A DNA stretch of 64,000 bases from Euglena gracilis. Taxonomy: Eukaryota; Euglenida; Euglenophyceae; Euglenales. The notes beneath the pieces were generated by a model. That model was given only the letters and a program-made list of their open reading frames with translations. It ran no database searches and was not told the origin of the DNA. Position numbers and translations under genes: made by a program. The stretch lies in the NCBI GenBank assembly GCA_039621445.1, contig CP154956.1:22052001-22116000 (forward strand). Direction: 5' to 3'. Within the stretch, counting starts at the first letter, position 1, and each line of letters begins with the position of its first letter. Shown here piece after piece: positions 31,168 through 41,621 of this stretch.

Positions 31168-31970
31168 AGGGTGTGACGTAGAGCTGATCTCTTTGGAGGA
31201 CCACTCCGGCCCGGCCTGAGAAAAACGCTCATTTTTGGCCCAAAAACATGTTTTCTGGGTCCGGGAGACCATAAAACATCGTTTTGGGCTGAAAAAATTG
31301 TTCGACTTTTTTTGGTTTTTTTTGACCCGGTTTTGACCCAAATTCAATGGGTTGTCCAACCAAAAAGGGGTCTTGGCGCGTCGAAAAATTCTCATTTTCA
31401 GCTCAAAAACACTTTTTCCGGGTCCGGGCGGCCAAAAAACATGTTTTTGGGCGAAAAATTCTTTTTCTATTTTTTTCGACTTTTTGGCCCGAAAACGGCT
31501 AAGTCGGACAGTGGGAAAAGTGTACAAAACGGCCATTTGGACCGAAAAAAGGCCATATCTCGGGCCAGGCGGGGAGTTGGACCAAACCGCGAATACCGGT
31601 GGATAGGGCGTCCCAAAGTTGTGGATGATGTACTCTTTACTTTTTCTCAACTCCCCAGCGTCTTCGAGATATTTTGAATTTTTCGATTTTTTGACCCCAA
31701 AAATGACCCCTTTTGCCGGTCCAACAAAATTTCTTTCGAAAAAAAACGGTAGACAACTTTTTTGCTCGGGCCATATCTCCGGACTGGCGGGGAGTTGCGG
31801 GTAACCGAAAGGCTCTGGAGGTACTAGGGATCCTCTCCTAACCTAGCCATTCACTTTGGGGGCCACGAAATTCAGTCACATCAATAATCCCGGGGTTTCC
31901 GGACCTACCCAGGGGGGGTGGGCCGGGGGGCAGGGGGGGGGCGGGGGGTCGGACCCCCCGTCGCCGGGGT

Positions 31971-32014
31971 GGTAAGCTTCGCTCTTACTCTAAAGAGATA
32001 AGAGCTCAGCGACC
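31971..32014 (+). repeat. Conserved hairpin module, copy 8
   Basis: Consensus form. The DIRS fragment starts immediately after its terminal GCGACC. Confidence 0.85.
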
Positions 32015-32637
32015 CCCCCCGTCTGCAAAAACCATTGGGAGTTTAATAAACCGATTGTTGGATAAACATGGGGTACCACCCCAGTGGGCCCCCACTCCTC
32101 CAGGGTGCAGGGGTAAACTGGCGGGTTTGTCCTCTGAGGAAGAGTGCAATATTGGAAAATGGAAAAAAGTGCAGGCTTTTTTCTCGCACTATTTGCGGTT
32201 GGAAGCGGGGGAAAAGGCGGGGCTTGCTGTCCAAAACAAATGGTGCACAAAGCCTCACTGGGGTCTTGTGCGGAGCCGGAGCTGTCTCGGACTCCGGTGA
32301 AGAATGATCCAGGAGGAAGGGACAGCGAAGGCAGAGCACAAGACAACAGTGAGCCCGCCCCCCCCCCGGCCCGAAAAAGAACAAGAAAATCGGTCAGGGC
32401 CCCCCCCCAAGAAATTTAAACTCACACAGACAGGCCAGCAACCCACCGCCGCCATCCACAGACAGGTGCGACAACATCTCCGAGTCCGCCTACTCCGACA
32501 TCTCATCGCAGTAAGAAACACCACAACCAACACCAAAAACAACAACAACAGCCGGAAAGAAGAGCAGGACCTCACTGTTGCGTTGTGCTCCGCCTTCGCT
32601 GTCCCTTCCTCCTGGATCATTCTTCACCGGAGTCCAA
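32015..32637 (+). mobile_element. DIRS copy 2: 3' fragment with recombinase C-terminus, internal complementary region and right terminus
   Basis: Encodes the end of a DIRS tyrosine recombinase (KHGVPPQWAPTPPG..., NIGKWKKVQAFFSHYLRL), in which HYLR holds the catalytic Tyr; the HxxR motif is damaged. The internal complementary region at ~32251-32344 joins the complement of a lost left end (ends AGCTGTC) to the complement of the right end at 32583-32635. It belongs to a different subfamily from copy 4, since the terminal sequences differ. Truncated at its 5' side. Confidence 0.8.
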
Positions 32638-33084
32638 ATCTTAGTGCTGCCTCACCGGAGCTTGCTGACGATGCTGCTACGACTTTGCGACGCGACTTCT
32701 TGCCCCTCTGCCCCCGGGCCCCCCATTCTCTGACGGAGGGCGTTTGAAGACAAATTTTCTTTTCTGGGTGTGGATGTCGGGCTCACAAGGTCTTTGTGCG
32801 TCGCCCTCTGTGTACCTCCCTCTCTTGTCGGTTAGCCCCCAGGGAGTGCAAGACACCTCGGGCTCCGCACTTTGGCCTTGTGAGGCCTAATTGTGCATCG
32901 AAATTAGGGGGCCAGGCCTTTTTCCAAGGCACCTTGGGCACCAAGTCTTTCTTGGGCACGAAGGCTGCAAACGCCTCCACCCCCTCTACCGGCCAATTCC
33001 GAAAACTTCTTGGGCAGAAAGGCCCAATTTTTCAGTAAATTAACTCCTGCCCTTCTGGTGGATTGGCCACCAACGTTTGGATTC
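32638..33084 (-). pseudogene. DIRS copy 3: recombinase C-terminus, ICR and start of right ITR
   Basis: Minus strand reads TRRAGVNLLKNWAFLPKKF (equivalent of the HSTRGAG box, with the catalytic His lost to Gln). The internal complementary region is at 32782-32887, and then a short piece of right ITR (CTCCGGTGAGGCAGCACTAAG) stops at ~32640 where copy 2 begins. Confidence 0.75.
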
Positions 33085-33770
33085 ACCCTGTAGGGGTTGC
33101 TCCTCCTGAGGTCCCTGTGAAGGGACCTCTGGCGGCGCAACCCGCGTAGGATCGTTAAAATTTGAGCCCGTCGGGCCCACCTGGTGGGGGTTTTCCCCTT
33201 GTTGAAAAAGTAGGGTAGGGGTGGGTGTTGGTGTAGATGGAGATGTTGAATAATGGGTAAAAGACATACTTTTGTCTCAACAAATGAACTTGAATTCTTG
33301 ATCAATGAGATTTGAACTTGAAATTTGTTATTTGTATTTCCTTGATTTATCCTTGAATTGACTTGCAAGAAAACAATTGGTGAACACAATGACAGAGTGT
33401 GAACAGAGCCCTGCACAGAAAATGTACAATTGGAGGGGGGCTACAGCTGGGGGGGCTACTTGGTATAATTTGCACAATTCTTAATGAATTGCGCCATCTG
33501 AGCGCCAACCAAGGGGGTGCGCATGCTTGCGCAAAGCCCAGCATGGCTTGCACATCCCCTTGGGGGTTGCCTGTTGGCCCCCTCAACCTGCCCCCTCCTT
33601 TACCTTCCCTTGGCTTGGTCAAAATGGGCTGTGGGGCCCCCTTGGGGGCCAGTGGGGCCTCAAAAGGCCCTTGGGGGCCTTGGAGCCCCCTCGCGGCCCT
33701 TCGTGGCCCCTTTGGGCCCCCTTGGGACCCCTCCTTGGGGCGGGCACCCACGGACCGCGCACAACCCCAT
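33085..33770. mobile_element. ~690-bp insertion splitting the recombinase of DIRS copy 3
   Basis: Compared with copy 4, this stretch interrupts the recombinase between FLSKHG and VGGQSTRRAG. The sequence is unrelated to DIRS, with an A/T-rich centre and a GGGGCC/GGCCCC-rich end (33590-33740). No coding or terminal repeat can be recognised, so its type is unknown. Confidence 0.5.
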
Positions 33771-34377
33771 GTTTGGACAAAAATTCTTTTCTAATAGAAG
33801 CAATTGTGTCTGCTTATGGCTTTAAAGTGGGGTTTTATTAAAATTAGGGGGCCTTCAGGTCTGACGAATGAGGGTGTGGTAGCTACATAAGACATCAATA
33901 AATGAAAGGGGCTTACTTTTGGGCACTGGGTGTGGACACCACCCTCTCCCACTCGTGAAACTTCTGGCATTTAAGATTAATTTTTATGTAAGGTGCCCTA
34001 CCCAACGCACTGGTGGTTCGTTTGATTTGTGACAAGTCTGAGGATCTGTCTAAACAGAGGAACCGTGAGCAAAAAATAAGCTGTGCACGTGGGCGTAGGC
34101 GCCTTTTTCAGCCCCGGAGGATTGGGAGTGGATCCCAAAATGCTCCATACTTCTCCAGGTTTTGGTTCCAAAGCCCCTTGCGAGGGTCAACAGGTAGGGT
34201 GTGGAATCCTAGCCCACCAAACCCAGGAATCAAAATCATAGCACTGTACGCATCACGCGCTTGTGTCTTGGAAAATTGGACTAATTGTATTAAACCGTCA
34301 GCCTCTTGATCTGTGGTGGCTTCAGAGGGCGGGCGCCCCCATTTGATCCAAAATTTCCCACAGAAGTGCAAAATCAC
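33771..34377 (-). pseudogene. DIRS copy 3: tyrosine recombinase N-terminal half
   Basis: Minus-strand frames give DGLIQLVQFSKTQARDAYSA, GLWNQNLEKYGAFWDPLPI and the region equivalent to the first catalytic Arg of copy 4. Frameshifts separate the pieces. Order and strand agree with the rest of copy 3. Confidence 0.8.
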
Positions 34378-34389
34378 TCTGATAACGTT

Positions 34390-34947
34390 TTATGCTTGCG
34401 TTTCTCCCCAGGAAATCGTCAACGGTTTTAACCTAAATTTTTTCTCCTCCAAAATTTGCCTGGGATAAACATGCAAAACACGGGCCACCTGGGGTGTGGC
34501 ATTTTTCCTCCTGCAATTGGTGAACATACACCTGTAGGGGATGATTCCCGGGCAGGGGTTCCCTGGAAGTTTCATTTTTATTAATTGGGGCCACCAGTGG
34601 CTGCATCCCAGTTGGGGATGACCATCAAAACTTTGGTCCGGGGAAACATTCTCCACCTGGGCAGAAATTTTTGAATTATTGACCAATGGGGGTTTGCATA
34701 AAGATCGAACAACGTTCTCCAGGGGACATTGTATTGCACTTACTGCTGTGGCCTCACAGTGGGGCCATCTGGCCACGAAATTGGGTAGTTTTTTGTGGCC
34801 TGTGGGGGCAAATAAATCTTTTTCCAAACTTTTGAAATCTTTGAAGTGCTGCCTTAGCCGTTGAAAAAGTTGGGGGTCTAAAGAGTAGTCTCCCCTGTCC
34901 ATTTCACATCTGCTTATGGGGTTTGCCAGGCATTCTTTTGAAGTCAT
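34390..34947 (-). pseudogene. DIRS copy 3: RNase H end and Dam-like domain
   Basis: Residues SKECLANPISRCEMDRGDYS match the end of RNase H. KDLFAPTGHKKLPNFVARWP and WWPQLIKMKLPG match the Dam-like domain of copy 4 in order; the NPP box is lost in a frameshift (KPPLVNNSK). This ORF spans what are two frames in copy 4. Confidence 0.8.
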
Positions 34948-34999
34948 CCAGTTGACTTGGAGGTTTACTTGTTTTTCCAGGCACCATTTGAAAGATTGT

Positions 35000-36090
35000 C
35001 TTAGCAGCGAATTGAAAGGTTCCTTTTAATAGTAAATTACCTGGTTGTCTACTGACAAAAAACTGTTTTTTTTTCATGTTTGCTCAAACTTGTCACAGTG
35101 CTGATTGCTGCGCTGAGCTCCTTCACGTTTATGTGTAAAATGGAGTATTTTCTCCAAAATTCCTGCACAATTCCTCTTCTGTGGATGTCCAGCTCCCCCA
35201 GGCATGGGTGCTGCTGTCTGAGTGCAACTCCTTGGTTGCGTTTTTGGGGAAAGGTCTGCCCCCCCAGGTGTGCAGCAGAATTTTTTTCCCTTAATTGGGA
35301 CTTGATTTCCTGGTCAATGGTGTGTTCTGAGTCCCACGGGGATGTGGACTTTGCCACCAAAAAAAATTGCCAGGGTGTCCGTAAAAGCAATTAAAATGGC
35401 AGGGCAAGTAGGTTGCATCTTATTTGACCAGAAATGGCAGCCAACTTCCTTTTTGACATGTAACCTTTTTTTTACAACTCTTCCCAGCTCCTTTCTTGTG
35501 GCTTTTATTTGTGGGGGGCAGCTGTAACTTTCCTTCTTGGAAGTTTAGTTGAAAATCCAGATGGTTTACCACTTGGGTTGGCTGGAGGGTAGCCTTTTTT
35601 TTCATTAATTTTGAACGATGAATTCAGCAAACCTTTGACGACTGTCTTCAGCCGATTTTGTCAAAGGTTTTTGGTGGGATCCACCAGTAAAGTGTCGTCC
35701 AGGTAAATAAACACCTAGAGGCCCTTTTTTCTCCACAGCTTTTCGAAAGTTTTCATCACCGACATGAAAATTTGGGGCACTTCATTTAGCCCAAAACAGC
35801 CTGCTTAAAATTCCCTCGTTTCACCCGCGTGATGCCTTGAAAATTTCCTTAGGCTTAGACTCAATGTAAAATGAAAATAGGCATCATTTGGGTCTATATT
35901 CGCTGCCAGTGGCCTTTTCCAAAACTGTTAAAAAACGTTGGATATCCGGCTTGAAAGGCTTTACTTGAAACTGCTGATTTATTTCTCTGCGGTCGCTAAT
36001 CATTCTCCATTTGGTTGTTCCCCCTTCTGGTTTTGAAGTCGAAAACCATGGGATTTTGTGGTGTCGAAAGTTGGCCCCCATGGCCCTAGG
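35000..36090 (-). pseudogene. DIRS copy 3: reverse transcriptase/RNase H
   Basis: Minus strand, broken frames: KWRMISDRREINQQFQVKPF, then YLDDTLLV at about 35690-35710 (catalytic YLDD), LRQQHPCLGELDIHRRGIVQ, and HINVKELSAAISTVTSLSK. Colinear with copy 4. Gag sequence lies directly upstream, so ~0.9 kb between gag and RT is missing. Confidence 0.8.
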
Positions 36091-36099
36091 TCCAATGGC

Positions 36100-36603
36100 C
36101 TTAGTGGCCTGGTGAATTTTGCCTTCTGCCCCTTGCGGGTTTTTCCGACCACTTTGTGCCAGGGTCCGTGGCCATCACTTGGGGAGGTTCTGGGTTTTTG
36201 TATAAAATAATTGGGGAACTTTCCTTTTGGGGAAGGGGCAGCCACGGTTCACAACGGTGGGTCCGCGTCGTCAGGTTGTTCAGCTGCTTCGGCTGCTCCC
36301 TCTTGAAGGTCTCCAGTGCTGTGCACCTTTGAAATTGCATCTTTTATTGAAATCCTTTCAGAAAAATCAACAACTTCTGCTTTGTTGTTCTGCACGAGCT
36401 TATCTTTCCGGATAATTGAACTGAATTGATGCACTTCTTCTTCTTCTTCCAAATGATAAGGTATTTGAAGGGCCTTTCTTTTGGGTGTTGAAGGGCAAAT
36501 TAGAAATCAGCCAACTCCGGCGAAAAAGGGCACTAAGCAGAACCTCCTGACCCAACGCACCAATAACAATCCGAAAAGGGCAAAGTGCTGAGCCCGAGGT
36601 GTC
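36100..36603 (-). mobile_element. DIRS copy 3: gag remnant and left ITR
   Basis: The gag remnant carries the DGHGPW-like box (GHGPWHKVVGKTRKG) found in copy 4 gag. The left ITR at 36511-36603 matches the copy 4 ITR on the opposite strand and ends at GGTGTC (36603), the same terminal sequence as copy 4. Confidence 0.75.
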
Positions 36604-37139
36604 TGGGTTTGAACGGCTTGCTCCTAGTATATTTGAAGGGGTGAATGAAGGGGATGGGTGGGACCGTTCGACCTGCAGGGCTGCCACTTTTGAAGAGTGG
36701 GACACTCGGATCTTCCATCTCATTCTCAAACCTAGATACTGGTCAATGTGACTTGGGCCGCCTTGGCCGTGATCTTCTGGCTGTTACCGCCATTGAATTG
36801 AAGGCCTGTCATAGCCCTTGCTTGGTGAGAAGCTCTCTCCCCTGGAAGGGGGAATACAAAAAAAAAGGGAGGAGCCTGTTCGACCTGCGGTGGTACTTCT
36901 CCTTTGTCTCTTCCTTCTAACCGCAGTTGCCACAGGACCGTGTCCGTCGCAAGGTTGGGTGGGTTGTGTGTGATTTTTTGGCCTAGCGGGTGTGTAAGGT
37001 TTTTGCGGCCACGTCTGCTGTGTCGCCACCCTCCCCAGCTTCTGCTCTCTTGGGAGTGATTTGAGACTCCTCTTCGCAGTTTGACAGCGTTTGGAGTTCA
37101 TTTTTTTTGGAAGTCCAGCAACATTCGGCTTTTCATTTG
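36604..37139 (-). mobile_element. Further DIRS gag-like fragment between copies 3 and 4
   Basis: Minus strand reads PTQPCDGHGPVATAVRRKRQ (about 36860-36990), the same box as DIRS gag, surrounded by non-coding sequence. It looks like a remnant of an older minus-strand element interrupted by copy 4. I see no other gene in these 536 bases. Confidence 0.5.
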
Positions 37140-37140
37140 G

Positions 37141-37261
37141 ACACCTCGGGCTCCGCACTTTGCCATTGTGAGGCCATGCCTTGCTCGCCGGCGGTGTTGT
37201 GTGATTGTTCGTTGTGCGCTGGGTTAGGAGGTCCCGCTTAGTGCCTTTTTTCGCCGGAGTT
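37141..37261 (+). repeat. Left inverted terminal repeat of DIRS copy 4
   Basis: Positions 37163-37261 are the reverse complement of 41586-41680. The outermost 35 bases (ACACCTCGGGCTCCGC...) are unique to the left end and are mirrored only in the internal complementary region. Confidence 0.9.
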
Positions 37262-37424
37262 GGCTGATTCTTAACTTGCCCTTCGACACCCAGAAGAAAG
37301 GAACAAAGTTCACGAACGAAGAACAACCGAAACAAGAAGTCAATATCAATTCAATATCCAGAAGAACACGAACCAGACGAATATCAATTGAAGAATTCCA
37401 TTATCAATTTCAATTTCGCCTTCG

Positions 37425-38233
37425 ATGAGCAATGCACTGGAGAAGAAATTGGAATCATATGATCACGGACGTCCTGGAGGAGCGGCCGCAGCAGCTGGAG
37501 ACCTTGGAGATGCAGTCATCACGTGGCAAACCGTGGCCGTTCTTCCCACCCAGACCCCCACCCCAGAAATTTCCCAGCCCAGAACCCCACCCAATGACGG
37601 CCACGGTCCTTGGACCATTGTGGCCAGAAGACCCACAAGACAAAAGTCAGCCCCAGCCCTCGGTGGGCAAGGAATGGGCCATGGAGGCCCAAAACGCTTT
37701 ACAATTGCACAATCAAAGCCCACACATCAGGGGCATTTCACTCAAAGGCGCCCAGTCGCCTGGGCACAAATTGGCCAGAAGAGGGGGAGATGGAATCAAG
37801 GCCAAGGAGGTCAACACCACAAGGGCCATGGGGGCCAGTTTTTCAAGCAAATCCCCTCAGGAAGGGGCAGAAAAGGTCTGTCCAACCCCCCCAATTCAGC
37901 TTGCACAACAACCCCTCTCAAGGGGACAAAGAGGGGGGCACAGCAGCCCCCCCAGATTTCCAATGGAGCTGGAGACCAAGGTCAAGAACAGCCCCATGGA
38001 GGGGAGACCAAGGACTGGAGCAGAATTTCATTCAATGTCATTTGCACGGCCATGGCGGCCAAAAAGTGCAGGGCCAGGGCGGCCAGTTTTTACAGGGCCA
38101 TGGCGGCCAGTTTTTACAGGGCCATGGAGGCCAGAATTTATCAAGCCAGGGAGGCCAAATGAGTCAACAAGGCCATGGGGGCCAAAGGGGTGGTCCAGAA
38201 ATGGCCCCCCAGAAGCTAAGGTGCAAAAGCTAA
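37425..38233 (+). CDS. Gag-like ORF1 of DIRS copy 4, frameshifted
   Basis: Starts MSNALEKKLESYDHGRPGG at 37425. It carries DGHGPWTIVARRPTRQ, a box shared with two other DIRS fragments here, then a Gln/Gly/His-rich tail with HGGQ repeats (HGGQHHKGHGGQFFKQ). After ~38000 the HGGQ repeats continue in another frame to 38233, indicating an indel near 37860-38000. Composition suits nucleic-acid binding; no zinc knuckle. The ORF starting at 37432 overlaps in a frame lacking the conserved box. Confidence 0.6.
38046..38190. repeat. Short tandem repeat in DIRS gag
   Basis: Units of GGGCCATGGCGGCCAGTTTT of about 24 bp in tandem, encoding the HGGQFLQG repeats. Confidence 0.75.
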
Positions 38234-38553
38234 ATCAACTGCAGCAGCCCCAGGGGGATGCCCCACAGGGGGCATTGGAGGAAAAGGGGGCCAACCCCCC
38301 AGATCAATTTACTTCTCTCATGGCAGGGGCAGATCAGAACAAGGGGTGGACCCTCGAAGGCCCCCCTATGGTATGTCATCTGACAAAATTGATGACAAGG
38401 TCCAGCACAAGAGAGTCTGTGAGCAGAGAGGGAGAGAGTGCATGCACCCCCCCCCCCAGTGTTCATTTCAAAGTACTCAATCCCTGGGGGTGAAATGTCC
38501 AACACCCCCCACCCAGCCCCCCCCAAAATCATTTACTTCAGGAAATAAATTCC

Positions 38554-39894
38554 ATGGAGGAAAAATGGGGAGACACCCCCCTGCACCAACGTTTGCAAAA
38601 AAGCCTGAAATGGTGGAAAAAACATGCACCTCAAGCAACATGTCAACTCATCAGGGATGGAATTCAAACCCCCTGGGCACATCCCCCAAAATTGTCCACC
38701 CACCCAAAAACCAGAGCAAATTTGGACCTAAACCAGGCAGAAAAGATACTGCAGGACTACGAAAAAAATGGATCAGTAAGGAGGGTTGTGAATTCAAACT
38801 CCCAGCATCTGATACCCTGGTTTTTGATTTCAAAACCAGAAGGGGGACTAACAAAATGGAGGCTGATAAGCGACTGCAGGGAACTAAATCAACAGTTCCA
38901 AGTCAAACCTTTCAAGTTGGACCACATCCAACATATTTTTCCTGTTTTGGAAAAAGGCCACTGGGCAGCCAAAATCGATTTAAAGGATGCTTATTTTCAC
39001 ATCCCAGTGAGCCAGGCCCTAAGGCCATTTTTAAGACATCAGGTGGGGGGACAGACCTGGGAATTCCAGGCAGGCTGTTTTGGCCTGAATGTCATGCCCC
39101 AAATCTTCATGGGGGTCATGAAAACCTTCGAAAAACTTTGGAGAAAACGGGGCATTCAGGTATTCATATACCTGGACGACATTTTGCTGGTGGCCCCAAC
39201 ACAAAACAATTTACAACATCATCTCAACACAGTGGTCAAAGATTTGTTGAGAGCAGGGTTCAAAATCAATGTCAAAAAGTCAACCCTGCAGCCCACCCAA
39301 ATTGTAAATCATCTTGGATTCCAACTAAACTTCCAAGAGGGAAAATTACAGGTGCCCCCTCAGAAAATAAAAACAGTAAAAAAGGAGCTGGGAAAAATGG
39401 TGAAAAAAGATTGCATGTCAAAAAGGCAATTGGCTGCCATTTTGGGCCAAATAAGGTGCAACCTGATGGCCCTGCCCTTTTTAAGGGCTTTTACAGATTC
39501 CCTGACAAAATTTTTAGTGGCAAATTCCACAGCACCCTGGGATTCAAAACATCCCATTTCACAGGAAATAAAGGCCCAATTGAGGGAAATAAAAATTCTA
39601 CTGGACACCTGGGGGGGCAGGCCCTTCCCCCAAAATGCAACAAGAGAGTTGCACTCAGACAGCAGCACCCATGCCTGGGGGGGACTGGACATTCGAACTG
39701 GAAAAATCGTCCAAGAGTTTTGGAGAGAAAACTCCACTTTGCACATCAATGTAAAGGAGTTAAGTGCAGCCATAAGCACAGTAAAAAGTCTCAGCAAGCC
39801 AGGAGAAACTGTGTCTCTGTCAGTGGACAATCAAGTAATTTATTATTATTTACAAAAGGTGGGGGCAAGAAAGACCCGTTCAACACAATGCTAA
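38554..39894 (+). CDS. Reverse transcriptase/RNase H of DIRS copy 4
   Basis: 446 residues. RT domain from ~75 to ~290: KWRLISDCRELNQQF, AAKIDLKDAYFHIPV (first catalytic Asp), and FIYLDDILLVAP (YLDD). RNase H follows: TRELHSDSSTHAWGG (catalytic Asp), HINVKELSAAISTV, SLSVDNQVIYYYL. The frame fails at a run of G (~39857), and the expected continuation GGGKKDPFNTMLRPFFKWC lies in the next frame, reaching the following ORF after another shift near 39920. It converts element RNA to cDNA. Confidence 0.9.
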   Translation: MEEKWGDTPLHQRLQKSLKWWKKHAPQATCQLIRDGIQTPWAHPPKLSTHPKTRANLDLNQAEKILQDYEKNGSVRRVVNSNSQHLIPWFLISKPEGGLTKWRLISDCRELNQQFQVKPFKLDHIQHIFPVLEKGHWAAKIDLKDAYFHIPVSQALRPFLRHQVGGQTWEFQAGCFGLNVMPQIFMGVMKTFEKLWRKRGIQVFIYLDDILLVAPTQNNLQHHLNTVVKDLLRAGFKINVKKSTLQPTQIVNHLGFQLNFQEGKLQVPPQKIKTVKKELGKMVKKDCMSKRQLAAILGQIRCNLMALPFLRAFTDSLTKFLVANSTAPWDSKHPISQEIKAQLREIKILLDTWGGRPFPQNATRELHSDSSTHAWGGLDIRTGKIVQEFWRENSTLHINVKELSAAISTVKSLSKPGETVSLSVDNQVIYYYLQKVGARKTRSTQC

Positions 39895-39907
39895 GACCAT
39901 TTTTCAA

Positions 39908-40507
39908 ATGGTGCATGGAAAAAATGTCAATCTCCAAGTAAACTGGGTCCCATCAAAGGAATGCCTGGCAGACCCCATAAGCAGATGGGAAATGGACAGG
40001 GGGGACTACTCACTCGACCCCAAACTTTTTCACTGGCTGAAACAGCAATTCAAAAATTGCATAAATCTAGAAACAGACCTTTTTGCCTCCCCGGGCAACA
40101 GAAAACTGCCACAATTTGTGGCAAGGTGGCCCCACTGGGAAGCCACAGCAGTGGACGCTTTACAATGTCCACTGGACAACATGGGGGATCTTTATGCAAA
40201 CCCCCCCTGGTATGTTATCCAAAAATTTCTCCCCAGATTAAGAATGTTTCCACGGACCAAAGTTTTGATGGTCACCCCCTACTGGGATTCAGCCACATGG
40301 TGGCCCCAATTAATAAAAATGAGAGTTCCAGGGACCCCCTGCCTAAAAATCACCCCCTACAGGGGCATGTTCACCAATTGCAGGGGGGAAAAAATGCCAC
40401 CCCCCAGGTGGCCCCTCCTTTGCATGATTTGCTCAGGCAGATTTTGGAGGGGAAACAAATACAAAATTCAACCATTACAGATTTCCTGGGCAGAAACCCC
40501 AGTTTGA
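39908..40507 (+). CDS. RNase H end and Dam-like domain of DIRS copy 4
   Basis: NLQVNWVPSKECLADPISRW closes the RNase H. The Dam-like domain follows: TDLFASPGNRKLPQFVARWP, YANPPWYVIQKFLPR (NPPW, the N6-adenine-methyltransferase-like motif) and YWDSATWWPQLIKMR. This domain is common in DIRS elements but its role is not established. After ~40380 the true reading moves to the frame of the recombinase N-terminus. Confidence 0.8.
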   Translation: MVHGKNVNLQVNWVPSKECLADPISRWEMDRGDYSLDPKLFHWLKQQFKNCINLETDLFASPGNRKLPQFVARWPHWEATAVDALQCPLDNMGDLYANPPWYVIQKFLPRLRMFPRTKVLMVTPYWDSATWWPQLIKMRVPGTPCLKITPYRGMFTNCRGEKMPPPRWPLLCMICSGRFWRGNKYKIQPLQISWAETPV

Positions 40508-41621
40508 AAAGGTACCAAAGTGCCTTTACACTTTTATGGGTCATTCTGGACAAAATGGGGGTGCCCCCCCCCAAAGCAACCACAGACCAAGTGGCTGACG
40601 CTTTAATTCAACTTTTTCAATTTTCAAAGGCCCAGGCCCGAATGCATACAGTGCTGTGCTTTTGATCCCTGGCTTGGGTGGCCTAAGGTTTAATACCTTA
40701 TTAACACCTTACAAAAGGCTTTGGAACCAGAATCTGGAAAAATATGGTGCTTTTTGGGATCCCCTCCCAATCCTCCTGGGGCTGGCAAGGCAGCCTGTGC
40801 CCACTGATATTTGTGCATTGCGCACACAGCTCATTTTCTGTTCACGCATCCTGTGTTTATACCGTTCATCTGATTTGGCACAAGTCAAAAGAACCACAAG
40901 TGTGTTGGGGGGGGCACCCTACATTCAAATCAAACGTAAAGGACAGAAATTCCACAAGTGGGAAAGAGTTGTGTCAATTCCCCACTGTCCCCAAATCAGT
41001 CCCTTTCATTTAATTATGGCTTATGTGGCCGCAACCCGATTTTACGTAAAGCCTGGGGGTCCGCTTCTGATTTCCTTAAAAACCCCCTATACACCCATCA
41101 GTGCTGACACAATTGCTTCTATTACAAGAGAATTTTTTACCAAACAGGGGGTACCCCCCCAGGTGTGGGGACCCCACTCCACCAGAGGGGCAGGGGTTGG
41201 GTTGCTCAAAAAATTGGGCCTTTCAGCCCAAGAAGTTTGTGAAATTGGGGAATGGAAAGGGGTTGAGGCCTTTACAGCCCATTATCAAAGACTGGGTGCC
41301 CAAGGTACCTTGGAAAATGCCCTGGCCCCCCTCATTTCAGTGCACAATCTGGCCTCACAATGGCAAAGTGCGGAGCCCGAGGTGTCTCGTACTCCCTCGA
41401 GGAAAACCGACAAGGGAGGAAGGGACACCGAGGGCGGAGCACAAAGACATTGTGAGCCCGACCCCCCCCTCCCTTTGAAAAAATTTGTCTTCAAACGCCC
41501 TCGGTCAGAAAGTGGGGGCCAGGGGGGGGAAACCCCCCAGGGGAAGAGACAGGAGCACGGTCGCCACGTCGGAGACAATGCAGCAAACTCCGGCGAGGCG
41601 GCACTAAGCGGGACCTCCTAA
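40430..41621 (+). CDS. Tyrosine recombinase of DIRS copy 4
   Basis: N-terminal SAM-like part in one frame (LHDLLRQILEGKQIQNST, to ~40650), catalytic part in the frame from 40656. Catalytic residues visible: the first Arg in RILCLYRSSDLAQV, HSTRGAGVGLL (His-x-x-Arg), GEWKG, and AHYQRL (nucleophilic Tyr). The C-terminal ~110 residues are encoded by the internal complementary region and its neighbourhood and are Arg/Lys/Gly-rich. It integrates a circular cDNA by strand exchange instead of using an integrase. One indel near 40650 splits it. Confidence 0.85.
41351..41456 (+). repeat. Internal complementary region of DIRS copy 4
   Basis: 41351-41386 is complementary to the outermost left end (37140-37175); 41387-41456 is complementary to the outermost right end (41672-41742). 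It serves as the splint for circularising the cDNA in the accepted DIRS model. Confidence 0.9.

Larger units (their letters stand above)
26581..32014. repeat. Composite repeat array, block 3
   Basis: Continues the module a/b/c pattern. 27410-28328 is in reverse orientation relative to its neighbours. Tandem ~163-bp monomers lie at about 28680-29130. The region ends abruptly at a hairpin module, where DIRS copy 2 begins. No gene. Confidence 0.9.

Noticed and set aside
38346-39941. 531-residue plus-strand ORF overlapping the DIRS RT
   Set aside because: Only its last ~25 residues match the expected protein; the rest is a shifted reading of the RT gene, whose motifs are in the frame of 38554.
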